This document shows, piece after piece, positions 19,899-28,437 of a stretch of 49,526 nt of DNA. Below the pieces are notes generated by a model, which was given only the letters and a program-made list of their open reading frames with translations, did no database searches and was not told where the DNA came from. The stretch spans positions 1 to 49,526 of the forward strand of contig CANQLR010000019.1 of NCBI GenBank assembly GCA_947624745.1, in the 5' to 3' direction. Source of the DNA: an uncultured Clostridia bacterium. GTDB lineage: Bacteria; Bacillota; Clostridia; Oscillospirales; Ruminococcaceae. Numbering within the stretch: the stretch's first letter is position 1; every line of letters begins with the position of its first letter. The position numbers were made by a program, and so were the translations under genes.

Positions 19899-20729
19899 AT
19901 GAGGCTGAGGATTTTTGCGGCGGTGGTGGCGCTGGCGCTGGTGCTTTCGGGGTGTGGGGCTGGCGATTTTACCGAAAAATTTCCTGAAACAAATGCAGAA
20001 ATTACCATAGGGGCTCCCGCGGAGACTTCACCCGAGACGACTGCCGCCGACGCGGCTTCGGGGGCGATCGCTTCGGCGGAGGCTACCGCTTCGGAGGCTG
20101 AAACCGAGCCTCCCGTGGAGACTTCGCCCGAGACCACGGCTGCCGATGCGGCTTCGGAGGCGGTCGCTTCGGGGGAGAATAACGCTTCGGAGGCGGAGAC
20201 CGAGCCTCCCGCGGAGACTTCGCCCGAGACGACGGCTGCCGACGCGGCTTCGGGGGCAATCGCTTCGGCGGAGACTACCGCTTCGGAGGCGGAGACCGAG
20301 CCTCCCGAGGAAACGCCGCCGGACGCTTCCTTTGAGGAGGAAAAGTACGTTCCCGAGTACGGGGAGTACTACTACGACGTCGACAACGTGGTCTTATACC
20401 TTTACAACTACGGCGAGCTGCCGCCTAACTACATCACCAAAAACGAGGCGCGCGACCTCGGCTGGGAGGGCGGTTCGGTGGAGGACTACCTCGACGGGGC
20501 GGCGATAGGCGGCGACCGATTCGGCAACTATGAGGGGCTTCTGCCCGAGAAAAACGGCCGCAGCTATACCGAGTGCGACATCGACACCGACGGCTACTAT
20601 TCGCGGGGGTCGCGGAGGCTGATATTCTCGAACGACGGGCTGTATTTCTACACCTCGGACCACTACGAGAGCTTCACCGAGATAAAGGTCGTCGACGGCG
20701 AGACGGTTTGGGAGGATAACGATGGCTAA
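19899..20729 (+). CDS. Lipoprotein barnase-family ribonuclease
   Basis: 276 residues. A lipoprotein signal (MRLRIFAAVVALALVLSGC) is followed by three 32-residue tandem repeats rich in Ala/Glu/Thr/Ser/Pro (ETSPETTAADAAS...), then a full barnase domain in the last 110 residues. It keeps LPPNYITKNEARDLGW, IGGDRFGN, the catalytic Glu in TECDID, the Arg pair in RGSRRLIFSND and the His in TSDHYESF, equivalent to barnase E73, R83/R87 and H102. It should cut RNA after guanosine outside the cytoplasm, held on the membrane by lipid. The repeat region looks like a flexible stalk. The barstar gene overlaps its stop by 8 bases. Possible roles are extracellular RNA scavenging or contact-dependent toxicity; the sequence does not decide. 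Confidence 0.9.
   Translation: MRLRIFAAVVALALVLSGCGAGDFTEKFPETNAEITIGAPAETSPETTAADAASGAIASAEATASEAETEPPVETSPETTAADAASEAVASGENNASEAETEPPAETSPETTAADAASGAIASAETTASEAETEPPEETPPDASFEEEKYVPEYGEYYYDVDNVVLYLYNYGELPPNYITKNEARDLGWEGGSVEDYLDGAAIGGDRFGNYEGLLPEKNGRSYTECDIDTDGYYSRGSRRLIFSNDGLYFYTSDHYESFTEIKVVDGETVWEDNDG
20022..20309 (+). repeat. Three 96-bp in-frame tandem repeats
   Basis: Units at 20022-20117, 20118-20213 and 20214-20309 each encode a 32-residue stalk repeat in the barnase lipoprotein. They differ at a few positions only, so copy number could vary between strains by slippage without breaking the frame. Confidence 0.85.
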
Positions 20730-20991
20730 AAAAATAACCGTGGACGCGAGGCAGCTACTGACCCGCGAACAGGCTCACAGATATTTAAAGGAGCAGTTCG
20801 GCTTTCCCGAGTATTACGGCGGGAACCTTGACGCGCTCAACGACTGCCTCGGCGAGATCGGCGAGGCCGAGATAGTCTTCAAAAACGCCTCGCTTCTTAA
20901 GGACGGCTACGCGTACGCGGCGCGGGTGTTGAAGGTCATTTCGGACAACGCGAAGGGCTCGGACGCCGTAACGCTCACCGTTGAGGATTAG
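20722..20991 (+). CDS. Barstar-family ribonuclease inhibitor
   Basis: 89 residues, the size of barstar (90). The diagnostic segment FPEYYGGNLDALNDCL matches barstar's barnase-binding helix and keeps the residues equivalent to Y29, N33, D35 and D39, while the position of W38 is Asn. It would sit in the cytoplasm and block the ribonuclease by covering its active site before export. The 8-base overlap with the barnase gene gives translational coupling and so guards against unneutralised enzyme. Confidence 0.92.
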   Translation: MAKKITVDARQLLTREQAHRYLKEQFGFPEYYGGNLDALNDCLGEIGEAEIVFKNASLLKDGYAYAARVLKVISDNAKGSDAVTLTVED

Positions 20992-21050
20992 CGCGGGCGA
21001 TCACGAAAAAGGCAAATTTTAGTATTGTTTTCCGTCAAGGCGGTGAGACC

Positions 21051-21245
21051 ATGAGCGAGAAATGCGAAAAATGCGGAGGAGGGCTGGCGGAGGGCTCGAT
21101 CACGTCTATGTACGGGGTGTTTTTCTACCTCAACGAAACGATGGGCAAGCTTAAGTCGAAAAGAAGCGCCATTGTCTGCTCCTGCTGCAAAAAATGCGGT
21201 CACTTGCAGGATTTCAAGGTCAAAGAGCTTGAAAAGCTGCAATAA
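21051..21245 (+). CDS. Small zinc-ribbon protein
   Basis: 64 residues with two cysteine pairs, CEKCGGG near the N-terminus and CSCCKKCGH near residue 45, fitting a treble-clef or zinc-ribbon fold. No signal or membrane segment. It begins 59 bases after barstar with a weak ribosome site (AAGGCGGTG) and ends in a strong terminator. Function unknown; it may be part of the barnase/barstar transcript only by position. Confidence 0.6.
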   Translation: MSEKCEKCGGGLAEGSITSMYGVFFYLNETMGKLKSKRSAIVCSCCKKCGHLQDFKVKELEKLQ

Positions 21246-21289
21246 GTCCCGAAACCGTCCGCTTGCAGAGAAACGGCGCAAAAAATTTG

Positions 21290-21322
21290 GGGGAGGCCCG
21301 TTTTGCCTCCCCTTTATTTTTA
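21290..21322. terminator. Bidirectional intrinsic terminator
   Basis: GGGGAGGC (21290-21297), loop CCGTTTT, GCCTCCCC (21305-21312), with T run after it on the plus strand and an A run before it (21280-21286). It serves both the zinc-ribbon gene and the convergent XRE gene. Confidence 0.85.
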
Positions 21323-21328
21323 ACTTTT

Positions 21329-22390
21329 TTATCTTTTTGAGAGCTCGCGCATGACCGAGCGGAACCAGCCTTCATCGCGGAATTTATCGAGCATAGGGCT
21401 CTCGGAGCTGCTCAAAAGCCTTGAATATAACTCGCGGGCGGTCTCCTCGCCGTTTTTGATGACGACCCCGTCGGCGACGTCGTAGTCCTTAAAGAGCTCG
21501 CCGCCGTATTTTTTGCCGCAGTCCTGCTCCTTGACGCATTCGCAGAGCTTTTCGAGATGGTACCTGACCTTTTCTTCGGCGTTCTCGTGGCCGGCGTAGA
21601 TCCGCGCGCAGTAGTAGTGGGCGTTCGCGGCGTTTCCGGCCATGCCCGCCATTTTTCCGCCGCCGAATAAAACCTCGGAAAGCGCGATCACCGTCTCGTG
21701 GCGGGCGAGCCAGTCGGCGGAACCGACATGATACACCGCGTTCTCCATAAGCGCCAAAAGCTGAATTATAAGGGTCTGACTGCTGCGGGTCTGCTCCTCG
21801 CCGGAAAGGATATTCGCGGTAAGGACCTCCTTTGCGGAGTTAATGCTGCCCGACATTTCGGCATATTCCTTCGCCTTTTCGGCCTCGCCGAGCATCGCAT
21901 ACGAGTAGCAGAGCCGCTCTATCGCCGCATCGCGAAGGTGCTGGACGGTGGACTCCTCCAAAATTCGCGTTTCAAGAAGTATGACCTCGCGGAGAGAGTC
22001 CTTATTTTCGCGGTTTCCCGTGAAATCGTAGTAGATCGCGAAAGCAAGCCCCGCGATGACCTCGTGATCGTTCGGAAATTCGGCGTAAAGCTCGCGCCAG
22101 ACCCTTACCGCGTCGGCGGTCATGCCTGCCTTTAAAAAGTCGGCCGCGGCGCGAGACTGCCGAGTGATCTTTTCGCGCTTTCTGGTCTCCCCCACGCCCA
22201 GAAGATCGTCGACCGTAACGTCGTAAAACGCCGCTATCGAGGGGAGAAGCGTGATGTCGGGGTAGCCCTCGGCGCGCTCCCACTTCGAGACCGCCGGTAT
22301 GCTTATCGAGAGGAAGTCGGCGAGCTCCTCCTGCGTGTTGCCCTTTTTGCGGCGAAGCTCCTTCAGCCGCTGTGAAATGATGATGTCCAT
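21329..22390 (-). CDS. XRE-family regulator with helical repeat C-terminus
   Basis: 353 residues. Residues 5-62 are a Cro/C1 helix-turn-helix ([21 protein letters not shown]), followed by about 280 residues that are almost all helical with Ala/Leu/Tyr-rich spacing ([21 protein letters not shown]), which resembles TPR repeats. Such HTH-TPR proteins in Firmicutes often sense peptides or count partners (Rgg/PlcR-like layout), but no peptide gene is seen near it. AAGGAG lies 8 bases before the ATG. A promoter and a 12-base-spaced direct repeat sit directly upstream, suggesting autoregulation. Confidence 0.78.
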   Translation of the reverse strand: MDIIISQRLKELRRKKGNTQEELADFLSISIPAVSKWERAEGYPDITLLPSIAAFYDVTVDDLLGVGETRKREKITRQSRAAADFLKAGMTADAVRVWRELYAEFPNDHEVIAGLAFAIYYDFTGNRENKDSLREVILLETRILEESTVQHLRDAAIERLCYSYAMLGEAEKAKEYAEMSGSINSAKEVLTANILSGEEQTRSSQTLIIQLLALMENAVYHVGSADWLARHETVIALSEVLFGGGKMAGMAGNAANAHYYCARIYAGHENAEEKVRYHLEKLCECVKEQDCGKKYGGELFKDYDVADGVVIKNGEETARELYSRLLSSSESPMLDKFRDEGWFRSVMRELSKR

Positions 22391-22405
22391 GATTTTTCTC
22401 CTTAG

Positions 22406-22477
22406 TTAAAGTAACAATTAAAGTAACGCAGCGCTTCGTTCTGGTCTAATTATATACCGCGGGAGGGGAAAGGTCAA
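22406..22477 (-). promoter_or_regulatory. Promoter and direct-repeat operator of the XRE gene
   Basis: Minus strand TTGACC (22477-22472), 17 bases, TATAAT (22454-22449). Downstream, TTAAAGTAAC (plus-strand reading) occurs at 22406-22415 and 22418-22427, 12 bases apart, between the promoter and the ATG at 22390. Confidence 0.7.
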
Positions 22478-22534
22478 TGACCGCAGAGTAAAAGAAATGG
22501 GGAGGAGGTAAACGGGGGGTTAAATTGGGGAGGG

Positions 22535-22624
22535 GGCGAAGCCCCGAGGCGCCCGAAGGGCGCCTCGCCGCCGCACACGAAGTGCGGCGGGTGAGACTGC
22601 GAAGCAGGCTCACCGGGCTTCGCC
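22535..22624. repeat. Branched palindromic element D
   Basis: Outer stem GGCGAAGCCC (22535-22544) with GGGCTTCGCC (22615-22624). Arms: 22546-22566 (GAGGCGCCC-gaa-GGGCGCCTC), 22568-22590 (CCGCCGCAC-acgaa-GTGCGGCGG) and 22591-22613 (10 positions, loop GAA). Arm 2 is identical to that of element G at 39324-39346, while arm 1 is different. Confidence 0.8.
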
Positions 22625-22665
22625 ATGCGGGGAATGCAGGTTGGCTGTGGGGACGCTGGGGGTGG

Positions 22666-22758
22666 GGCGAAGCCCGGGGTGCGCGCGGAGCGCGCGCCCG
22701 CCGGACGTTCTTGCACGTCCGGCATGGCGGCAATTTCATTGCCGCCACGGGCTTCGCC
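22666..22758. repeat. Branched palindromic element E
   Basis: Outer stem GGCGAAGCCCG (22666-22676) with CGGGCTTCGCC (22748-22758). Arms 22677-22699, 22700-22723 (GCCGGACGT-tcttgc-ACGTCCGGC) and 22725-22747 (TGGCGGCAAT-ttc-ATTGCCGCCA). It is separated from element D by only 41 bases. Confidence 0.8.
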
Positions 22759-22908
22759 CGGTGCGGGTCTTGCTCTTTGCTGCGGTGAGGCAGGGTGGAG
22801 GCGAAGTCGCCGCTCCAACGGGTTCGCTGCGCAACGGGCACTAAGGTGCGAGTCAGAAGTCGATTGGCCGTTGTGCCCCCTCCCCACCGGGGAGGGGGCA
22901 GGGGATGG

Positions 22909-23124
22909 GGCTTAAAATAGCATGAGCGAAGCGAATACCTTATGGCAGCTTGTGCGGGGCTATATCGAAATTGAGTAAAGCGCAGTGAGCAGGAGGCGAA
23001 GCCCTAATCGCGCCCTCGGCGCGATTCCCGCCTCGTGACGAATTTTGAAGGCTTGCAAAATGCCGAATTTGCCGCAATTTATAATGATAGTACAAACCCC
23101 TACGTGCGGCGGGGCTTCACCCTA
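22909..23124. repeat. Structured repeat, second subfamily, left of the RM island (element I)
   Basis: Begins with a conserved lead-in (ATAGCATGAGCGAA, GCGAATACCTT, GGAGGCGAAGCCCTA), then arm 23006-23026 (AATCGCGCC-ctc-GGCGCGATT), a linker of roughly 80 bases, and the closing GGGGCTTCACCCTA (23111-23124). The same layout, in the same orientation, occurs at 28977-29232 and, without the full lead-in, at 39649-39800. Confidence 0.75.
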
Positions 23125-23191
23125 CCGCTATCACGTAAAGAGTTTCCTCCCACGGGCGTTGCATCATAAGGAAGTCAAAACTAATTTTCCT

Positions 23192-23221
23192 GAAACGGCA
23201 TAATTTCCGTTATGCCGTTTC
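23192..23221. terminator. 12-bp perfect hairpin
   Basis: GAAACGGCATAA (23192-23203), loop TTTCCG, TTATGCCGTTTC (23210-23221). On the minus strand it overlaps the stop codon of the gene fragment below and is probably its terminator. Confidence 0.55.
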
Positions 23222-23398
23222 TATTTGTCTTTCCTTTCGTAAAAGTTTGTTTTCTGCACTCTTTAGCGACATTTTCTCTGCCTTAATCTGCCAAAAGCTC
23301 TCGTGAGCTGTAACGTATGAAATCACTAACTGCATATTATTCAGCGCAAGCTGGTCAAAGAAGACACTAACAAGACTCAGTGCAGACAAATTTGAGCT
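23210..23398 (-). pseudogene. Fragment of an unknown gene
   Basis: A minus-strand frame without stops runs from 23398 to a TAA at 23212-23210. It gives about 62 residues that look protein-like (VFFDQLALNNMQLVI, ESFWQIKAEKMS, ENKLLRKERQIETA) but has no start with a ribosome site. Just upstream another frame reads CKSKILPREQIWLEA, which suggests the gene was frameshifted and truncated. It lies between the left structured repeat and the RM genes. I do not recognise the family. Confidence 0.35.
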
Positions 23399-23519
23399 TC
23401 AAGCCAAATTTGCTCCCGCGGTAGAATCTTGCTCTTACAAAATTATCTATCCATTCTTATTCATAATCATTATATCCTCAACTTTTACAGTCTAATTTGT
23501 AAAAACGATTATTAAGCTG

Positions 23520-23548
23520 TTGAAATCTTTGCTGCAATGTGTTATAAT
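23520..23548 (+). promoter_or_regulatory. Promoter of the type III RM operon
   Basis: TTGAAA at 23520-23525, 17 bases, TATAAT at 23543-23548; AGGTG at 23589-23593 lies 11 bases before ATG 23605. The stretch 23225-23515 is otherwise AT-rich and without a gene apart from the fragment above. Confidence 0.7.
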
Positions 23549-23604
23549 ATATTTGATTTTAGAATTCCATGCAATAATACAGCATATGAGGTGAAACAGA
23601 CGCC

Positions 23605-26160
23605 ATGAGCAACAACGGTTACTTTTTTGAAGACTATGCCATACCTGAAGATTTGCAAAAGTTGCAAGAGCAAATCACTAACAACAAAGTTTATATGGAA
23701 CTGGAAAAGATCCAACGCCGCATCGACGATTTATATCCCCCTTCACTGAGGGAATACTCGGCAAAGATGCAGTCGTATCTGAACGAATATGCCGAGATGG
23801 TTGCGAAGCTTCAGGAGGAAATTGCTTTATTTTCTCCGATTTTTGATGAATTGAAAAGATATGATGATTTTTATGACAATGCGTTTGCCTCTATTGCTCA
23901 AAATCAAGCCGCCATGGAGTTAATGGCAGATATAGACTCTTATGCTATTTGGGACATATTCTCCTCATTTAAAGAAAGCGAAAAAATATCGCAAGAAATA
24001 AACATTGACACCGCCTCCGCTCTATATGCCGAAGGTAAAATCACCGATGAAGATATTGTTGAAGAAGTCGGCGAAATGGTATCTAAAAAAGATTTTTCTT
24101 TTTCCGATACATGGGATAATTTCAAAAAGTCAAAATGGTTTTTGGCGATTCGAGTTGTGTTTGTGATCCTGACATTTTTGGCAAGCCCAGCCATTGACAG
24201 AGCAAAAGATGATATTCTTGAAAAGATGAGGGCGAACGAATTCTGGAAAGAATCAGGTGTTTTAGAGCAAATTGACAAATTCTTCGGCATTAAAAGCGGA
24301 GCCGTTTCCGAACAGGAGGCAAAAGACACTGTTTCGGAAGAAAACGTCGGCAACATTTCAAAGAAAAAGCGCGAGAGCCTGCTGCAAAAGATCCAGGCGA
24401 TACGCGACTACATTTCCGCCGCTCCGCAGGACGAGAACACGGGCAATCTGCTTGCCTATCTTTCCGAGCTGGAAAAGGACGTGAACGGCAAAAAGTACGG
24501 GCTGGTGTTCGAGGAGCATCGGGAGGAGATAGACGAGGTGCTTGACACCCACACGCCTGTTCTTACCGAGGAAAAGGAGCTGTTTATCGACAACGGCGGG
24601 CATATGAATTTTCTAATTGAGGGAGATAACCTTGCCGCGCTCAAGCTGCTTGAAAAGACGCATAGGGGAAAAATCGATCTTATTTATATCGATCCGCCGT
24701 ATAATACAGGGAATATGGACTTTACTTATAATGACAAAAATATTGTCGAGTCAGATGAATATCGTCACAGCAAATGGATTTCCTTTATATCGGAACGATT
24801 GCGTATCGCAAAAAAACTTATTTCCACAGATGGAGTTATAGTTATTAGCATTGGCCATCAAGAGGTTAATAATCTCATGCTAATATGTCAAGAAATGTTT
24901 TCTGATAAAAATATAACTTGCATTACAGTGCAAACTTCAGGCGGAAAGCCAAACAGCGGCTTTAATTATACACATGAATACGTTGTTTTTATTGCTCCTT
25001 TTGATTTTGAACCAGCCGCAAGTGAAACAGCAAGGAATGAATACAGCTCTCCCTACCATGGAATGAATTTGGCTACTTTTGACCAAGTCCAAAGACCAGG
25101 TCAAGCATACCCGATTTATGTGAGCAATGACGGAGTACTTGTCGGGTGCGGAAAAACGCTTACAGAGCGGGTAAAATGCGGTGAGTATGTTGGCGAATTG
25201 CGTGATTTTATTTATGATTATTCCGAAGCTCCGGAGGGTACTGTTGCAATATGGCCGGTCACTAAAAAAGGAACTCCTTGCGTCTGGAGGCTGATCCCTT
25301 CTCGCCTTGTAAACGATTGGCAAAAGGGATATATTAAAATTGTTCCTCAAAATCAAGGTAAAACAAACAATGTCTTTGCAATCCAATATTTGTCAGACGG
25401 AATAATACAAAAGATTAAAAATGGTGAACTAACAACGTTCCGATTTTCCGAGGATAGCAGAATACCAACATTAGAAGTTGAAAACTATCGTACAGCAGGA
25501 GCGACAATACAAACTATCTGGACAGATAAAGCTTATTATACTTCAAATGGCGGAAAAGAAATCGAACAAATTCTTGGCAGTAAAAAAGCCTTTTCATACC
25601 CAAAACCACTTGAATTAATTAAAGAAATTGTTCAGAGAACTACACAGGAATGCTCAATTGTCCTCGACTTCTTCGCCGGCTCCGGCACAACGGGTCACGC
25701 TGTCATGAAGCTGAACGCCGAAGACGGCGGCAGCCGCCGGTTTATCCTTTGCACCAACAACGAAAACAATATCTGCCGCGGCGTTACATACGAGCGTATC
25801 AAGCGGGTCATCGACAAGGAGAGCTATGCTGCTTCGCTAAAATATTACAGGGTGGACTATGTGCCTATCGACGAGCGAATGTATTATGAATATGCGGACG
25901 AGCTTTTAAAGCATATCCGCGAGCTGGTGGAGCTTGAAAACGGCGTGAACTTTATCGGAAACGCCGAGATTGGAATCGTTTTGACCGAGGAGGAGCTTGA
26001 AGCCTTTGTGTCAAATGCGGACGCGTTCTCAAAGTGCAAAAAGCTGTATATAGGTCATGACCTTTTGCCGACTCAGGATCAGGAAAAAGCCTTGGCGGAG
26101 CACGGGATAGAAATAAGCATTATCCCCGACTATTATTATAGGGATCTACAGGAGAGATGA
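23605..26160 (+). CDS. mod: Type III DNA methyltransferase (Mod) with N-terminal membrane-type extension
   Basis: 851 residues, some 200 longer than usual Mod subunits. Residues about 250-851 are a beta-class adenine methyltransferase: IEGDNLAALKLL, catalytic D363-PPY in IDPPYNTGN, then the SAM-binding FFAGSGTTGHAV (about 690). The AT-rich stretch between them (about 24660-25640) should hold the target recognition domain. Residues 1-245 are extra: a coiled-coil-like helix region, an acidic stretch, and one hydrophobic segment WFLAIRVVFVILTFLASP (about 177-196). Mod recognises the site and adds a methyl group to adenine and forms a complex with Res. The 4-base overlap with res shows one operon. 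The extension could tether the enzyme to the membrane or be a fused partner protein; this is inference. Confidence 0.9.
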   Translation: MSNNGYFFEDYAIPEDLQKLQEQITNNKVYMELEKIQRRIDDLYPPSLREYSAKMQSYLNEYAEMVAKLQEEIALFSPIFDELKRYDDFYDNAFASIAQNQAAMELMADIDSYAIWDIFSSFKESEKISQEINIDTASALYAEGKITDEDIVEEVGEMVSKKDFSFSDTWDNFKKSKWFLAIRVVFVILTFLASPAIDRAKDDILEKMRANEFWKESGVLEQIDKFFGIKSGAVSEQEAKDTVSEENVGNISKKKRESLLQKIQAIRDYISAAPQDENTGNLLAYLSELEKDVNGKKYGLVFEEHREEIDEVLDTHTPVLTEEKELFIDNGGHMNFLIEGDNLAALKLLEKTHRGKIDLIYIDPPYNTGNMDFTYNDKNIVESDEYRHSKWISFISERLRIAKKLISTDGVIVISIGHQEVNNLMLICQEMFSDKNITCITVQTSGGKPNSGFNYTHEYVVFIAPFDFEPAASETARNEYSSPYHGMNLATFDQVQRPGQAYPIYVSNDGVLVGCGKTLTERVKCGEYVGELRDFIYDYSEAPEGTVAIWPVTKKGTPCVWRLIPSRLVNDWQKGYIKIVPQNQGKTNNVFAIQYLSDGIIQKIKNGELTTFRFSEDSRIPTLEVENYRTAGATIQTIWTDKAYYTSNGGKEIEQILGSKKAFSYPKPLELIKEIVQRTTQECSIVLDFFAGSGTTGHAVMKLNAEDGGSRRFILCTNNENNICRGVTYERIKRVIDKESYAASLKYYRVDYVPIDERMYYEYADELLKHIRELVELENGVNFIGNAEIGIVLTEEELEAFVSNADAFSKCKKLYIGHDLLPTQDQEKALAEHGIEISIIPDYYYRDLQER

Positions 26161-28346
26161 GCATGGAACTTAAAGAATTTCAATTGACCGCCGTGAGATC
26201 GCTGTTTGAAGCTATGGACAAGCCTGCGAGGGACATAATCCTCAAAAGCCCGACGGGCAGCGGCAAAACAATAATTTTAACCTATTTCATGCACCAGTAC
26301 ATACAGTCCTATCCCAAAACCGTCTTTGTATGGCTCACTCCCGGCAAGGGAAATCTTGAGGAGCAAAGCAAGGCAAAAATGGATAAATATATCCACGCCT
26401 CACAGACAAAGCTCCTTGCCGACGTCATGACCTCGGGTTTTGAAGAAAACGACAGCTGCTTTATCAACTGGGAAAAGCTCACCAAAAAAGGCAATAACGC
26501 TCTTAAAGACAGCGAGCGCACTAATTTTTTGGAGCATATTCGGAACGCTCTTAACGACGGTTTGCATTTTGTCATCATCGTGGACGAAAGTCATCAGAAC
26601 AACACGATCAAAGCCGACGAAATAATTCAGTATTTTCACACGGATAAAATAATTCGCTGCTCTGCTACTCCGAAAGGGGTCGCAAATGCGGAGATCATCG
26701 AGATCCCCGAAGAAGAGGTCATAGCGGCGGGGCTTATTAAGAAAATGCTTGTCATAAATCAGGACTTTCCCCAGACGGTGGAAACGGACGATCAGACGGC
26801 GTATCTGCTTGATAAGGCGCTAAATAAGCAAAGAGAACTGCGCTCGGCTTTTGCTCAGATAGGCAGAAGTATTAACCCGCTTATAGTAATACAGATCCCG
26901 AACAAGTCGGATATCCTGCAGGACGAGGTGGAGAGTTATCTTGAAACCCAGGGCTTGAATTATGAAAACAAACAGCTTGCCTGCTGGCTATCGGACAGAC
27001 ATGAAAATCTTGATGGCATTGAAGCTAACAACGCCGACCCCTGCGCTGTCATCATCAAGCAGGCAGTCGCGACGGGCTGGGATTGCCCGAGGGCGCATAT
27101 ACTTGTCAAGCTCCGCGACAACATGGACGAAACCTTTGAAATACAGACTATAGGTCGCATTCGCCGTATGCCAGAAGCAAAACACTATCAAAACGACCTT
27201 TTGGACAGCTGTTATCTCTATACATTTGATGAGAAATTCACCGCTGGCGTAAAGACTGCTTTGGATAAGGGTGCTTTAAATGCCTGTACCATTTTCCTTA
27301 AAAGCGAGTATAAAAATATCACCCTTATAGGCGAGCAGAGGACGATGATAACTACGACTCGCAGCCCTCAAAAGGCGCTTCAGGCAATTGCCGATTTTGC
27401 ACAGAAAGAGTACGGCGTCGGCGCTGATAAAACCGAAAACTGCACACGTTTGCAAACGGCGGGCTTTGAAATGAACGAAAATATTGTCAGGCATACTTTT
27501 TCGGGAGAGGCTGCCACGCTTAACTTTTCTTCCGAAGATATGAATGACATCGCGGTAGTCGAAAAGCTTAGCACGCATACTCACGGACGCGAATATCACC
27601 GAACCATAGGTAAAATCGGTCTGGAGATCGGCATGGAGTATTCATATATGAATACAATTATCCGCAAACTGCTTGACAGGAATTTTACCTATAACCGCAA
27701 AATTCTCGCTTTAGAGCCGAGAAGCGTATATTCGTTTGTTATCAACAACGCCGACAAGCTCAGGCATCTTGTCCGTGAGGCTATGGCATTTGAAATGGCG
27801 CAGCAGCAAATGGATATGCCGTCTAAATCATACTTTGAATTTCATATACCGAGCTCCTGCCTTTTCACCTATAACGGTGACGCCAAAACTCAGCTTGTAA
27901 TGGAAAAGAATGTATATCAGAATTATCTTTCATCGGCGGCTCCTCGCTCTATGCCTGAAATTAAATTTGAAAAATTCTGTGAGCAAAGTGGCAGCGTGGA
28001 GTGGTGGTATAAAAACGGCGATAAAGGCAACGAATATTTTTCAATCGTTTATCAGGACAATTCCGGCAAGCAAAAGCTGTTTTATCCCGACTATCTGATC
28101 GGCGTAAACGGGGAGATATGGATTATTGAGACAAAGGGCGGCTTTGACCGCAGCGGAAACAGTCAGGACATCGATATTTATACTCCGAAGAAATTTGCGG
28201 TCCTGAAATCATATCTTGACGAGCATGGAATGAAAGGCGGGATAGTCCGCAATGATGACTTGACAGATGAACTTTGTATATGCATGGACCACTACTCGGA
28301 AGATATTGGAAGCGATGATTGGGCTGTTTTGAAAAGTATATTATAA
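26157..28346 (+). CDS. res: Type III restriction enzyme Res subunit (helicase-nuclease)
   Basis: 729 residues. An SF2 helicase core with Walker A SPTGSGKT (about 29-37), DExH-type motif VDESH (about 142), the RCSATP motif III, and motif VI QTIGRIRRMP. Near the C-terminus a PD-(D/E)xK nuclease motif is visible: YPDYLIG then WIIETKGG (about 643-660). It translocates on DNA from unmethylated sites and cuts, in complex with Mod. Shorter than EcoP15I Res (about 970) but all key motifs are present. Start ATG 26157 overlaps the Mod stop (ATGA); ATG 26163 is an alternative. The gene appears intact, so the system is probably active. Confidence 0.9.
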   Translation: MSMELKEFQLTAVRSLFEAMDKPARDIILKSPTGSGKTIILTYFMHQYIQSYPKTVFVWLTPGKGNLEEQSKAKMDKYIHASQTKLLADVMTSGFEENDSCFINWEKLTKKGNNALKDSERTNFLEHIRNALNDGLHFVIIVDESHQNNTIKADEIIQYFHTDKIIRCSATPKGVANAEIIEIPEEEVIAAGLIKKMLVINQDFPQTVETDDQTAYLLDKALNKQRELRSAFAQIGRSINPLIVIQIPNKSDILQDEVESYLETQGLNYENKQLACWLSDRHENLDGIEANNADPCAVIIKQAVATGWDCPRAHILVKLRDNMDETFEIQTIGRIRRMPEAKHYQNDLLDSCYLYTFDEKFTAGVKTALDKGALNACTIFLKSEYKNITLIGEQRTMITTTRSPQKALQAIADFAQKEYGVGADKTENCTRLQTAGFEMNENIVRHTFSGEAATLNFSSEDMNDIAVVEKLSTHTHGREYHRTIGKIGLEIGMEYSYMNTIIRKLLDRNFTYNRKILALEPRSVYSFVINNADKLRHLVREAMAFEMAQQQMDMPSKSYFEFHIPSSCLFTYNGDAKTQLVMEKNVYQNYLSSAAPRSMPEIKFEKFCEQSGSVEWWYKNGDKGNEYFSIVYQDNSGKQKLFYPDYLIGVNGEIWIIETKGGFDRSGNSQDIDIYTPKKFAVLKSYLDEHGMKGGIVRNDDLTDELCICMDHYSEDIGSDDWAVLKSIL

Positions 28347-28437
28347 CGGTTTTGGATTCAGTCAACATGAGCAAAAATTAAATGCTTATTGTACGAAAAA
28401 ACCTTTCGCTGTATGAAAGGTTGAAACGAGGTAAAAT

